Positions 54,057 to 62,947 of a stretch of 64,000 bases of DNA are shown piece by piece. Under the pieces are notes generated by a model. It was not told the DNA's origin. It searched no databases and saw only the letters and a list, made by a program, of their open reading frames with translations. This stretch comes from Streptomyces formicae (GTDB lineage: Bacteria > Actinomycetota > Actinomycetes > Streptomycetales > Streptomycetaceae): NCBI RefSeq assembly GCF_022647665.1, contig NZ_CP071872.1:2046001-2110000 (forward strand), in the 5' to 3' direction. Within the stretch, counting starts at the first letter, position 1. Every line of letters starts with the position of its first letter. The translations under genes and the position numbers were made by a program.

Positions 54057-54707
54057 ATGTCCGAGCTGGTGTTCTTCTCCGGAACGATGGACTGCGGAAA
54101 GAGCACCCTGGCGCTGCAGATCGAGCACAACCGTGCGGCGCGCGGCCTGCAAGGTGTGATCTTCACCCGCGACGACCGGGCGGGCGAGGGCAAGCTCTCG
54201 TCCCGGCTGGGGCTGGTCAGGGCGGCGGTCGAGCTCGTCGAGGGCATGGACGTCTACACGTATCTGGTCGACCACATGACCAGGGGCGGCCGGGCGGACT
54301 ACGTCATCGTCGACGAGGCCCAGTTCCTCGCGCCCGAGCAGATCGACCAGCTCGCCCGGATCGTCGACGACCTGGAGCTGGACGTCTTCGCCTTCGGGAT
54401 CACCACGGACTTCCGGACCAAACTCTTCCCCGGCTCGCAGCGGCTCATCGAACTGGCGGACCGCATAGAGGCGCTCCAGGTCGAGGCCATGTGCTGGTGC
54501 GGCGCCCGTGCCACCCACAACGCGCGCACGGTCGGCGGCGAGATGGTCGTCGAGGGCGCCCAGGTCGTGGTCGGCGACGTCAACCGGCCCGCGGAGGAGA
54601 TCGGTTACGAGGTGCTGTGCCGGCGCCACCACCGCCGCCGGATGACGAGCGCGACCGCCCGCGCAGGGGTGCTGTCCCCCGATGTGCTGCCGATGACGTC
54701 CGGCTGA
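54057..54707 (+). CDS. tdk: Thymidine kinase
   Basis: The 216-residue type II thymidine kinase phosphorylates thymidine in the salvage pathway. P-loop GTMDCGKSTLALQ, DEAQFLAPEQI with the catalytic Glu, and FGITTDFRTKLFPGSQ as lasso region. The zinc Cys pair is in MCWCGARATHNAR, with further ligands in VLCRRHH. The ATG is at 54057. It follows the phosphodiesterase gene by 37 bp. Confidence 0.95.
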   Translation: MSELVFFSGTMDCGKSTLALQIEHNRAARGLQGVIFTRDDRAGEGKLSSRLGLVRAAVELVEGMDVYTYLVDHMTRGGRADYVIVDEAQFLAPEQIDQLARIVDDLELDVFAFGITTDFRTKLFPGSQRLIELADRIEALQVEAMCWCGARATHNARTVGGEMVVEGAQVVVGDVNRPAEEIGYEVLCRRHHRRRMTSATARAGVLSPDVLPMTSG

Positions 54708-54735
54708 GCCACGGGCTGGGCCAGCCGGTCCGGGC

Positions 54736-54814
54736 TACAGGTCGGCCGGGCCTACGGGTCGGCGTGGGCTCACGGGTCGGCGTGGGCTTACGGGCGGGGT
54801 GGGCTACAGGTCGG
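54736..54814. repeat. 17-18 bp imperfect tandem repeat
   Basis: Four units of the type TACGGGTCGGCGTGGGCT lie head to tail (units near 54736, 54753, 54771 and 54789) and run into the stop codon of the glyoxalase gene at 54804. The units differ by one to three bases. Confidence 0.75.
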
Positions 54815-55580
54815 TCGTCGTCCGTACGATCGTGAAGACGGCGCCCTCCGGGTCCGACACCGTCGCGAGCCGGCCGCTCGAACCCTCCCTTGGTGCCTGG
54901 AGCACATGCCCGCCGAGGTCCACCAGCCGGGCCGCGGTCTCGTCCGGGTCCTCCACCTCGAAGTACGTCATCCAGTGCGAACCGCGGTCACGGGGCAGGG
55001 CATGGCCCACCCCGTGCAGGGACGCCACCGGGCGCCCGTCCAGGTGCAGGGTCAGATAGTCGAAGTCGGCGGAGACGACCGGCTCGACCTCGTACCCGAA
55101 GACGGACTGGTAGAACTTGCTGACCGACGAGGTCTCCCGCGTCACCAGCTCGTTCCAGACCGGGGTGCCGTGCGTGCCGAGCAGGGCGGTGCCATGGTGG
55201 GCCGCGGCCTGCCAGACGCCGAAGACGGCGCCCTCCGGGTCCGCGGCGATCGCCAGCCGGCCCGCGTCCGCCGCGTCGAGCGGTCCGACGCCGACGGTGC
55301 CGCCGCACATCCTGATCTGCTCGGCGGTCTCGTCGGCGTCGTCGGTGGCCAGATAAGTGGTCCAGGCGATCGGCAGACGACGTTCGGGAGGCAGCTGGCC
55401 GATCCCCGCGACCTCCTTGCCGTCGATCAGCGCGCGGACGTACGGACCGAGCTGCTGGGGGCCCGGGACGAAGTCCCAGCCGAACAGCGCCTTGTAGAAG
55501 TCCTGCGTCGCGGCGAGTCCGTGCACCATCAGGCTCACCCAGCAGGGTGTGCCGGGCTTGCGGCGCGTCGCCTCGGTCAT
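54804..55580 (-). CDS. Two-domain glyoxalase-fold (VOC) protein
   Basis: The 258-residue protein has two repeats of the vicinal-oxygen-chelate fold. The first opens with CWVSLMVHGLAATQDFYKAL and ends with ADPEGAVFGVWQ; the second opens with VWNELVTRETSSVSKFYQSV and ends with SDPEGAVFTIVR. This is the layout of the Streptomyces proteins annotated as hydroxylase/glyoxalase, without an established substrate. GAGGAGAG precedes the ATG. The final codons abut a minisatellite. Confidence 0.88.
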   Translation of the reverse strand: MTEATRRKPGTPCWVSLMVHGLAATQDFYKALFGWDFVPGPQQLGPYVRALIDGKEVAGIGQLPPERRLPIAWTTYLATDDADETAEQIRMCGGTVGVGPLDAADAGRLAIAADPEGAVFGVWQAAAHHGTALLGTHGTPVWNELVTRETSSVSKFYQSVFGYEVEPVVSADFDYLTLHLDGRPVASLHGVGHALPRDRGSHWMTYFEVEDPDETAARLVDLGGHVLQAPREGSSGRLATVSDPEGAVFTIVRTTTDL

Positions 55581-55767
55581 CGTGGCACTCTCCTCGGACC
55601 ATCGTCGTGGCCGTGCGGCGGGGGACCGGATCCGGACCGTTGTGCGGCAGCTGCCCGGTGCCCCGTGCAGATGCTTGCACCACCCGGCGTGCGGCGTGGC
55701 CCGCCCGCGCCGCGTGTCCGGGGATCCCACAGGAGGATGCCCGTTCTGGCGATGTCCATCCGCTCCT

Positions 55768-55788
55768 CCCCAGGACTCGGTCCTGGGG
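55768..55788. repeat. CCCCAGGAC hairpin motif
   Basis: CCCCAGGAC-TCG-GTCCTGGGG forms a 9-bp stem followed by GGACCCCC. Hairpins of this kind are dispersed in many Streptomyces intergenic regions. It lies in the divergent promoter region of the glyoxalase-fold and rhodanese genes. Confidence 0.6.
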
Positions 55789-55843
55789 GACCCCCAGCCG
55801 TTACGGGCCCGCCGCGAGCTGCCCTTGCGCGAGGATGGCTGCT

Positions 55844-56698
55844 ATGACCCCCATCATCACCGCAAGAGAACTCGCGAGCGAGTCGGCCGGTCCGCGGCCT
55901 CCGGTCCTTCTCGACGTCCGCTGGCAGCTCAGCCTGGCCACCGCGGCCGGCGCCGCACCCTTCGACGGGCGGGCAGCGTACGAGGCCGGGCACATCCCCG
56001 GTGCCGTCTACGTCGACCTCGACACGGAGCTGGCGGGACCACCCGGGCAGGGCGGCCGGCATCCGCTCCCGGACGTGGCGGCCTTCGGCGCGGCGATGCG
56101 CCGCGCCGGCGTCTCGGGCTCCGTACCGGTCGTCGTCCACGACGGCGGCCAGGGCTGGGCCGCGGCACGGGCGTGGTGGCTGCTGCGGTGGGCGGGCCAC
56201 CCGGACGTCCGGGTCCTGGACGGAGGTCTCGCCGCCTGGGACGGCCCGCTGACGACCGAGACCGCCGCGCCCGAACCGGGCGACTTCACCCCGGAGCCGG
56301 GCGGACTGCCGCTGCTCGACGCCGACGGCGCCGCGGCCCTGGCCCGCTCCGGACTGCTGCTCGACGCCCGCGCCGCCGAGCGCTACCGGGGTGACGTCGA
56401 GCCCATCGACCGGGTCGGCGGGCACATCCCCGGCGCGGTCTCGGCGCCGACGACGGAGAACGTCGCGCCGGGAAGCACGGCCTTCCTCCCCGCGGAGGAA
56501 CTGGCCGCGCGCTTCAAGCGCCTCGGCGCCGTGGACGCCCCCGAGGTCGGCGTCTACTGCGGCTCCGGCGTCTCCGGCGCCCACGAAGTCCTCGCCCTCG
56601 CGATCGCGGGTGTTCCCGCGGCCCTGTACGCCGGCTCCTGGTCGGAGTGGTCCTCCGACCCGGCCCGCCCGGTGGCGACGGGACCGGATCCCAGCTGA
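55844..56698 (+). CDS. Thiosulfate/3-mercaptopyruvate sulfurtransferase (tandem rhodanese)
   Basis: The 284-residue protein has two rhodanese domains. The first has VLLDVRWQL and YEAGHIPGAVYVDLDTEL. The catalytic second one has LLDARAAERYRGD and GHIPGAVSAPT, and places the active Cys239 in VYCGSGVSGAH. It moves sulfane sulfur to thiophilic acceptors. GAGG nine bases upstream supports ATG 55844 over the ATG at 55835. Confidence 0.92.
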   Translation: MTPIITARELASESAGPRPPVLLDVRWQLSLATAAGAAPFDGRAAYEAGHIPGAVYVDLDTELAGPPGQGGRHPLPDVAAFGAAMRRAGVSGSVPVVVHDGGQGWAAARAWWLLRWAGHPDVRVLDGGLAAWDGPLTTETAAPEPGDFTPEPGGLPLLDADGAAALARSGLLLDARAAERYRGDVEPIDRVGGHIPGAVSAPTTENVAPGSTAFLPAEELAARFKRLGAVDAPEVGVYCGSGVSGAHEVLALAIAGVPAALYAGSWSEWSSDPARPVATGPDPS

Positions 56699-56729
56699 CC
56701 GGCCCGGGGGCCGAGTCCCGCACGACGGG

Positions 56730-56790
56730 GCTCGCACAGCACGACGGGCTCGTACGGGAGTCCCGTACGAGCCCGTCACACTGTGCGAGC
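56730..56790. terminator. Nested double-stem terminator between convergent genes
   Basis: An outer 10-bp stem (56730-56739 with 56781-56790) encloses an almost continuous inner palindrome (56743-56759 with 56761-56777, 17 bp arms). It separates the rhodanese gene from sepH. Confidence 0.75.
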
Positions 56791-56798
56791 AGAGCGCG

Positions 56799-57839
56799 TC
56801 AGTCCTGCTTCTTGCGGCGCGTCCCGAACACGATCTCGTCCCAGCTCGGCACCGCCGCCCGCCGCCCGGGCCGCACCCCGTCCGCCTCGGCCTGGCGGTC
56901 CGTCGTGCCGACGAGCCGGTCGCGGTGGCCGCTGACCGAGCGCGGCATGAGGACGTCGGCGTAAGCGGATCCGGCGCCCGCCGACGCCGCAGGGGCCGGG
57001 GGCTCCTCGGCGCCGGGCTCCTGCACCGGCTCCGTGGTGGCAGGCTGGTCCACCGCAGCCGACCGCTCCGGGACGACCATGTCGCCGCGGAAGCTCGGTA
57101 CCGCCTCCAGCAGGCTGGTCAGCGAATCCCGCTCGCCCTCGTCTGTCTCCGCCGCCGGAGGCGGGGCAGGCGCGGGCAGGGCGGCCCGGTCGAGCGGGCG
57201 GTCACGCGGCAGCCGGGCGATCCTCGGCACGAACGGGAAGCTGGGCTCCTGCGCGACGGCGATGGCGTCGTCGGTCTCACCGATCAGCGCGCGCGCCTCG
57301 TCGTCGACGGCCTGGACGAGCCGCCGCGGCGGGTCGTACGTCCAGCTCGCCGAGTGCGGCTCGCCCGCCACCCGGTAGACCAGCAGCACCTCCCACGTGC
57401 CGTCGTCGCGGCGCCAGGAGTCCCACTGGACGGTGTCCTTCTCGGCGCCGCGCAGCAGCAGCCGCTCCTGCACCGCCTCGCCGAGCTGCGGGCCCGCGTT
57501 CTCGCCGGGGCGCCGTACGGGAGTCTTGCGCGCACGCTCGGCCATGAACGCCCGCTCCGCGAGCACCGGGCCCTCGAATCGCCGCACCCGGTCGACGGGG
57601 ATCCCGGCGAGCTGCGCGACCTCCTCGGCGGAGGCGCCTGCCCGTATGCGTGCCTGGATGTCGCGGGGGCGGAGGTGGCTCTCCACCTCGATCTCGATCT
57701 GGCCGAGGCGGGCGCGGTCATTGCGCACGGCAGCGCGCAGCCGCTCGTCAATCGGAAGCGTGTACTCCGTGCTGTCCGCAGCCTTCAGCACCAGTCGTGT
57801 GCCGTCGTTGGAGACGGCCACGACACGCAGTTCGGGCAT
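56799..57839 (-). CDS. sepH: SepH, FtsZ-associated cell division protein
   Basis: The 346-residue actinobacterial division protein has the N-terminal DUF3071 domain: MPELRVVAVSNDGTRLVLKA, then ESHLRPRDIQARIRAGASAE followed by EVAQLAGIPVDRVRRFEG, which is a helix-turn-helix-like core. A variable Pro/Ala/Glu-rich middle follows, and then a short conserved tail (PSWDEIVFGTRRKKQD). SepH binds FtsZ and promotes filament assembly at septa. GAGGTCCCC lies before ATG 57839; a longer frame upstream is not conserved in character. Confidence 0.92.
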   Translation of the reverse strand: MPELRVVAVSNDGTRLVLKAADSTEYTLPIDERLRAAVRNDRARLGQIEIEVESHLRPRDIQARIRAGASAEEVAQLAGIPVDRVRRFEGPVLAERAFMAERARKTPVRRPGENAGPQLGEAVQERLLLRGAEKDTVQWDSWRRDDGTWEVLLVYRVAGEPHSASWTYDPPRRLVQAVDDEARALIGETDDAIAVAQEPSFPFVPRIARLPRDRPLDRAALPAPAPPPAAETDEGERDSLTSLLEAVPSFRGDMVVPERSAAVDQPATTEPVQEPGAEEPPAPAASAGAGSAYADVLMPRSVSGHRDRLVGTTDRQAEADGVRPGRRAAVPSWDEIVFGTRRKKQD

Positions 57840-58293
57840 GGGGACCTCCCGGGTGGTGCCTGCCGACGTCACGTGCGTCGCTGCTTCCGCTAGTCGAGTG
57901 TGGCCTGCCCGGGTGCAGCCTGCCACAACCTTGCCGAGTTGCCCGGCGTGTCGGGCATGGGCCCTGGATCGCCGTTATGGCACGGTTACCTGTTTGCAAC
58001 GCAGCGTGACGAGCTTCGTCACGCTGTGCAGCAGGCGCCCGTGCGGTGCCGCGGCGCCGCCGGTTCGAGTGCCGCTTTCGGCCCCCTCCCGTAGTCCGGA
58101 CACCCGTGAGGGAGACCGGTCCCAGGGCTCGCCACAGTACTCCATTCGGGCCACGGGGGTGGACCGGCGCGCCGCCGAACTTGTCGTGGAGGGTGGGAGT
58201 TGGGTCCCTGTACCCACGATCGGGGAGTGTCAAGCTTCACAGAATCCCCTGAAACGGAACTATTCGCTTTGCCCATAGGTCCCTTACTGGTGC
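57840..58293. promoter_or_regulatory. Divergent intergenic region with an 11-bp dyad
   Basis: The 454 bp between sepH and the next rightward gene contain a perfect dyad, CAGCGTGACGA-GCT-TCGTCACGCTG (58002-58026). No coding region is convincing. The dyad may be an operator for one of the two genes. Confidence 0.45.
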
Positions 58294-59115
58294 ATGGCGG
58301 GACAAGTAGGCAAGCAGGGGCAGGAGATGCAACAAAAGGAGCAGCGGCTCGATCTGAGCGTCACCCAGGTCGCGGGCAGCGCGCTCGCGGCCGTCGCGGC
58401 GGCGGTGCTCGCCTCGCAGCTCGGCGTCTACGGAACCATCATCGGCGCGGGCGTGGTCAGCATCGTCGCGACCTGCGGCGGCCCGGTTCTCCAGCAGTTG
58501 TTCCGGCGCACGGGCCAACAGCTCCGCGACGCCACGAAGTCGAGCGGACCGGCGGCACGCGCACCGCAGGAGGCGTCCACCGAAGGGGAGTTCGGCGAGG
58601 CCACGACGTACGGCACCCGTATCCGCGGGCGGAAGCGGTCCGTTATCGCGGCCGCCGTCGTCTTCGCCGTGGCGATGGCCGGCATCACGGCGTACGAGCT
58701 CGCTTCCGGCAGGGACTTGAGCGGTGGCACGGGGACGACGGTCGGCTCGGTCGTACGCGGCGGCGGGGGCGGCGGCGACTCCTCGCCGTCCGGGACGAGC
58801 CCTCAGCAGAACCAGGACGACGAGCCGACCCGCACACCCGGCAGCGGCTCCGGTGACGCGCAGAGCCCCGACGGTGAAGAGAACGGTCAAGGCGCCGCCG
58901 GCACGGACGCGGGCACGGATGCCGGAGCGGGCAGGGGCACGGGCGACGGCCAGGGCGACGGCGACAGCGGTGCCACCGAACCGACCCCCGGGGCGACGCC
59001 GTCCCCCGACGGCGAAGCCGCGACGCCCACGCCCACACCGACACCGACACCGACGTCGACTCCGCCCACACCCACTCCGCCCGCCCTCGAAGAGAACGGC
59101 GCGGACACTCCCTAG
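58294..59115 (+). CDS. Hypothetical membrane protein with low-complexity tail
   Basis: The 273-residue protein has a hydrophilic start (1-20), two closely spaced hydrophobic segments (about 27-65: VAGSALAAVAAAVLASQLGV, then YGTIIGAGVVSIVATCGG) and a third at 112-130. The remaining 140 residues are Gly/Asp/Pro/Thr-rich, ending in Thr-Pro repeats, and probably lie outside the membrane. I know of no function. ATG 58294 lacks a ribosome site; an in-frame ATG at 58327 has GGCAGGAG close upstream and is an alternative. Confidence 0.7.
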   Translation: MAGQVGKQGQEMQQKEQRLDLSVTQVAGSALAAVAAAVLASQLGVYGTIIGAGVVSIVATCGGPVLQQLFRRTGQQLRDATKSSGPAARAPQEASTEGEFGEATTYGTRIRGRKRSVIAAAVVFAVAMAGITAYELASGRDLSGGTGTTVGSVVRGGGGGGDSSPSGTSPQQNQDDEPTRTPGSGSGDAQSPDGEENGQGAAGTDAGTDAGAGRGTGDGQGDGDSGATEPTPGATPSPDGEAATPTPTPTPTPTSTPPTPTPPALEENGADTP

Positions 59116-60449
59116 GCCCCCAGTACTCGCCGCAGGTAGTCGTTCCCGAACATCCGGTCGGGATCCAGCCGGTCGCGCAGCGCCGTGAACTCGCCGAAGC
59201 GCGGATACACCCGATCGAAGTACTCCGCGTCGCGTGTGTGGACCTTTCCCCAGTGCGGACGCCCCTCGTACGCGGTCATGATCCGCTCGACCGCCGTGAA
59301 GTACGAGCGGTACGGCGTCCCCTTGTACATGTGCACCGCGATGTACGCGCTCTCGCGGCCCGAGGCCGTCGAGAGCGTGATGTCGTCCGCCGGGGCCGTC
59401 CGCACCTCGACCGGGAAACTGATCCGCAGCGGCGAGCGCTCGATCATCGCCTTCAGCTCGCGCAGCGCCTCGACCGCGGCCTCCCTCGGAAGCGCGTATT
59501 CCATCTCGACGAAGCGCACCCGGCGGGGACTTGTGAAGACCTTGTAGGGAATGTCCGTGTACGTGCGGGCGGAGAGCGCGCGGCTGGAGAGCCTCGCGAT
59601 CGCCGGGATCGTCGCGGGCACCGCCCGGCCGACCGAATTGACCACCTGGAAGAGCCCGTTGGAGAGCAGCTCGTCCTCGATCCAGCCGCTGACCGACCCG
59701 GGCGGGGCGGGCGGACCGGCGCTGCGGTTGTTGCGCTTGGTGTTGCAGTTGCCCGTGTGGGGGAACCAGTAGAACTCGAAGTGCTCGTTCTCCGCGTGCA
59801 GCTGGTCGAACTCGGCCGTGACCCGGTCGAACGGCATCGGCTCCTCACGGGCCGCCAGCAGGAACAGCGGCTCCACGGCGAAAGTGATCGCGCTGATGAC
59901 ACCCAGCGCGCCCAGGCCGATCCGGGCGGCCGCGAAGACCGCGCGTTCCTCGTCGGTGCCCTTCTCGGAGCAGCGCAGCAGCGAGCCGTCCGCCGTGATC
60001 AGCTCAAGGCCTCTGATCTGCGCGGCGATCGAGCCCGAGTCGCGTCCGGTGCCGTGCGTCCCGGTGCTGGTCGCGCCCGCGACGGTCTGCTCCATGATGT
60101 CGCCCATGTTCGTGAGCGACAGGTCCTCACGGGCGAGCGCGGCGTTGAGCCGCTTCAGGGGCGTGCCCGCCTCGACGGTCACCGTCATCGCCGTACGGTC
60201 GATCTCGCGTATTCCGGTGAGCAGGTCCGGGCGGATCAGCACGCCGTCGGTCGCGGCGATCGACGTGAACGAGTGGCCCGTGCCGACCGTCTTCACCCGC
60301 AGGCCGTCCTCGGCGGCGCGGCGTACGGCCTCGGCCAGTTCACCCGCGTCGGCGGGGGACACCTCCCGCACCGGGCGGGCGGACACCGTACCCGCCCAGT
60401 TACGCCACGCGTTCCCCGTCCTGGTGCTGGTCCTGGATGTGCCCGTCAT
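59112..60449 (-). CDS. FAD-linked sugar-lactone/alditol oxidase family protein
   Basis: The 445-residue protein has a PCMH FAD-binding fold: VKTVGTGHSFTSIAATDGVL, then NMGDIMEQTVAGATSTGTHG, followed by TGRDSGSIAAQI. The C-terminal ALO domain includes the GRPHWGKVH signature and RMFGNDYLRRVL. This is the family of L-gulono-/D-arabinono-1,4-lactone oxidases and alditol oxidase; the substrate cannot be told from the sequence. GGGAGGGG stands before the ATG. The start lies 50 bp inside the end of the upstream MFS gene, so translation is coupled. Confidence 0.9.
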   Translation of the reverse strand: MTGTSRTSTRTGNAWRNWAGTVSARPVREVSPADAGELAEAVRRAAEDGLRVKTVGTGHSFTSIAATDGVLIRPDLLTGIREIDRTAMTVTVEAGTPLKRLNAALAREDLSLTNMGDIMEQTVAGATSTGTHGTGRDSGSIAAQIRGLELITADGSLLRCSEKGTDEERAVFAAARIGLGALGVISAITFAVEPLFLLAAREEPMPFDRVTAEFDQLHAENEHFEFYWFPHTGNCNTKRNNRSAGPPAPPGSVSGWIEDELLSNGLFQVVNSVGRAVPATIPAIARLSSRALSARTYTDIPYKVFTSPRRVRFVEMEYALPREAAVEALRELKAMIERSPLRISFPVEVRTAPADDITLSTASGRESAYIAVHMYKGTPYRSYFTAVERIMTAYEGRPHWGKVHTRDAEYFDRVYPRFGEFTALRDRLDPDRMFGNDYLRRVLGA

Positions 60450-61650
60450 CCTGCCCCTCCCGCGTCGGCACCGGCCTGCGCAGCCGGCGGTACCCCAGGA
60501 ACGCCACGACCGCCGCGAGCGCTCCCGCCACCGCGGGCACCGCGTACGCCGCACCGGCGCCGTGCGCGTCCACCACCCAGCCGGCGGCCGACGAGCCGAG
60601 CGCCACGCCGACCGCGAGCCCGGTACCCGTCCAGGTCATGCCCTCGGTCAGCTTGGTGCGCGGTACGTGCGCTTCGACAAGGGCCATTGTGGTCACCATC
60701 GTCGGTGCGATGGCCAGGCCGGCGACGAAGAGCGCCACGGCCAGGATCGGCAGGTTCCCGGCCAGTTGGAGGGGGATCATACTCACGGCCATCGCACAGA
60801 CACCCAGGACCCACCTGCGCGACGGCTCGCCCTTGAGGTGGAGCAGCCCGAAGACCGCTCCGGCGAGGCAGGAGCCCAGCGCGTACACCGCGAGGACCAG
60901 GCTCGCGGCCGCCTTGTGGCCCTGCTCCTCGGCGAACGCGACCGTCACCACGTCCACCGCACCGAAGATCGCTCCCGTCGCCGTGAACGTCGCCACCAGG
61001 ACCTGCAGACCGGGGGAGCGGAGCGCGGAGCCACTGGTGTGCTGCTCGCGCGGGTGCGGCACCGGCTCGGTGGCGCGCTGCGCCGTCAGCCAGACCACGC
61101 CGACGAGGAGGAACGCCGTGGCGATCAGCGGCCCCGCCTCCGGGAACCAGATCGTCGACAGCCCGATCGAGATGATCGGGCCCACGATGAAGCACACCTC
61201 GTCGGCGATCGACTCGAATGCGTACGCGGTGTGCAGCTCGCGCGGCGAGCCCCGGTAGATCTCCGCCCAGCGCGCCCTGGTCATCGCACCGACGGCCGGG
61301 ATGCAGCCCGCACAGGCGGTGAACGCGAACAGCGTCCAGTCCGGTGCGCCCTGCTGTGCGCAGACGAGCAGACCCGAGACCGCCGCCACCGACACCAGCA
61401 GCGCCGGGCGCATCACCCGGCGCTGACCGTGCCGGTCGACCAGCCGGGAGACCTGGGGGCCGAGCACCGCCGCCGAGAGCGCGAGCGTCGCGGAGAGCGC
61501 GCCCGCCAGGCCGTAGCGGCCCGTCAGCTGGGAAATCATGGTCACGATGCCGATGCCCATCATGGACAGCGGCATCCGGCCGAAGAAGCCCGCTGCGGTG
61601 AACGCGAGGGTGCCGGGCGCGGCGAATATCGCGCGGTAGGGACTGGCCAA
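60400..61650 (-). CDS. MFS transporter
   Basis: The 416-residue protein has about twelve transmembrane helices. The loop-2 motif is VSRLVDRHGQRRVMRPALLV, and other conserved parts are GCIPAVGAMTRARWAE and SIADEVCFIVGPIISIG. It is a drug- or metabolite-exporter type. The TTG at 61650 is chosen because GGAG lies eight bases upstream and the protein starts just before the conserved first helix; the frame is open up to 61794. It overlaps the oxidase gene and is divergent from hemH. Confidence 0.85.
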   Translation of the reverse strand: MASPYRAIFAAPGTLAFTAAGFFGRMPLSMMGIGIVTMISQLTGRYGLAGALSATLALSAAVLGPQVSRLVDRHGQRRVMRPALLVSVAAVSGLLVCAQQGAPDWTLFAFTACAGCIPAVGAMTRARWAEIYRGSPRELHTAYAFESIADEVCFIVGPIISIGLSTIWFPEAGPLIATAFLLVGVVWLTAQRATEPVPHPREQHTSGSALRSPGLQVLVATFTATGAIFGAVDVVTVAFAEEQGHKAAASLVLAVYALGSCLAGAVFGLLHLKGEPSRRWVLGVCAMAVSMIPLQLAGNLPILAVALFVAGLAIAPTMVTTMALVEAHVPRTKLTEGMTWTGTGLAVGVALGSSAAGWVVDAHGAGAAYAVPAVAGALAAVVAFLGYRRLRRPVPTREGQDDGHIQDQHQDGERVA

Positions 61651-61730
61651 GGGGCGCTCCGTAGATCCATGTGGCGCGGGCGCGGAAGAGCGCTCCGTAA
61701 GGCGTGTGACGTGCTCGTACAGCTTACGGG

Positions 61731-61749
61731 TTAGGTAAGCCTTACTCCA
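61731..61749. promoter_or_regulatory. Possible iron box upstream of hemH and the MFS gene
   Basis: TTAGGTAAGCCTTACTCCA shares the left half and several right-half bases with the DmdR/IdeR iron box (TTAGGTTAGGCTAACCTAA). It lies 44 bases before the hemH ATG in a divergent promoter region. Iron control of a ferrochelatase or of the exporter would make sense. Confidence 0.4.
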
Positions 61750-61792
61750 GTGCGGTTTCCCGGCTGTCAGAGGGGGGTGGGAGGATCGCACC

Positions 61793-62935
61793 ATGGCCGA
61801 ACAGCTCGATTCCGCTCCGTGCGACCCAGCCCCCTATGACGCCCTGTTGCTGCTTTCCTTCGGCGGACCCGAAGGCCCGGACGACGTCGTTCCGTTCCTG
61901 GAGAACGTGACGCGGGGCAGGGGTATCCCCAAGGAGCGGCTGAAAGAGGTCGGCCGGCACTACTTCCTCTTCGGCGGGGTCAGCCCGATCAACGACCAGA
62001 ACCGGGCTCTGCTCGAAGCCCTCCGAAAGGACTTCGCGGGCGCCGGTCTCGAGCTGCCGGTCTACTGGGGCAACCGGAACTGGGCGCCGTATGTCACCGA
62101 CACCCTCCGGGAGATGGTGCTCGACGGGCGCCGCCGTGTCGCGGTCCTCGCGACCAGTGCGTACGCCTCGTACTCGGGCTGCCGGCAGTACCGGGAGAAC
62201 CTGGCCGACGCGCTCTCCGCCCTGGAGGCCGAAGGGCTGCCGCTGCCGCGCATCGACAAGCTGCGGCACTACTTCAACCACCCCGGGTTCATCGGTCCCA
62301 TGGTCGAGGGCGTGCTGAAGTCCCTCGCGGACCTGCCCGAAGAGGTGCGGGCCGGGGCGCACTTCGCCTTCACCACCCACTCCGTCCCGGACGCTGCCGC
62401 CGACGCCTCGGGTCCCGTCGCGGAGCACGGCGAAGGCGGGGCGTACGTGCAGCAGCACCTCGACGTCGCACGGGTGATCGCCGACGCCGTGCGGGAGGAG
62501 ACGGGGATCGAGCACCCCTGGCAGCTCGTCTACCAGTCACGCAGCGGGGCCCCGCACATCCCCTGGCTGGAGCCGGACATCTGCGACCACCTGGAGGAGC
62601 TGCACGGGGCAGGGGTCCCCGCGGTCGTGATGGTGCCGATCGGCTTCGTGTCGGACCACATGGAGGTCCTGTACGACCTGGACACGGAGGCCGCCGCCAA
62701 GGCCGCCGAGCTGGGGCTGCCGGTGCGGCGCTCCGCGACGGTGGGTGCGGATCCGCGGTTCGCGGCGGCGGTGCGGGAGATGGTCCTGGAGCGTGCCGCG
62801 ACCGAGCGTGGCGCCGTCGTCGAGCGGTGCGCGCTGGGGGCGCTCGGGCCCTCCCACGACCTGTGTCCGATCGGCTGCTGCCCGGCGCGCAGCGAGCGGT
62901 CCGCCGCTGCGGGCGCCGACAGTCCCTACGCCTGA
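61793..62935 (+). CDS. hemH: Ferrochelatase (coproporphyrin ferrochelatase type)
   Basis: The 380-residue enzyme inserts Fe2+ into the porphyrin; in actinobacteria the substrate is coproporphyrin III (also called CpfC). Motifs: [34 protein letters not shown], the catalytic His in [24 protein letters not shown] and [16 protein letters not shown]. Cysteines in YSGCRQY and the C-terminal CPIGCCPAR fit the [2Fe-2S] cluster of actinobacterial ferrochelatases. GGGAGG precedes the ATG. Confidence 0.95.
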   Translation: MAEQLDSAPCDPAPYDALLLLSFGGPEGPDDVVPFLENVTRGRGIPKERLKEVGRHYFLFGGVSPINDQNRALLEALRKDFAGAGLELPVYWGNRNWAPYVTDTLREMVLDGRRRVAVLATSAYASYSGCRQYRENLADALSALEAEGLPLPRIDKLRHYFNHPGFIGPMVEGVLKSLADLPEEVRAGAHFAFTTHSVPDAAADASGPVAEHGEGGAYVQQHLDVARVIADAVREETGIEHPWQLVYQSRSGAPHIPWLEPDICDHLEELHGAGVPAVVMVPIGFVSDHMEVLYDLDTEAAAKAAELGLPVRRSATVGADPRFAAAVREMVLERAATERGAVVERCALGALGPSHDLCPIGCCPARSERSAAAGADSPYA

Positions 62936-62947
62936 GGAGTCTTCCCC

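Noticed and set aside
54736..54814. CRISPR array
   Set aside because: The units are head to tail without spacers, only 17-18 bp long, and no cas gene is present.
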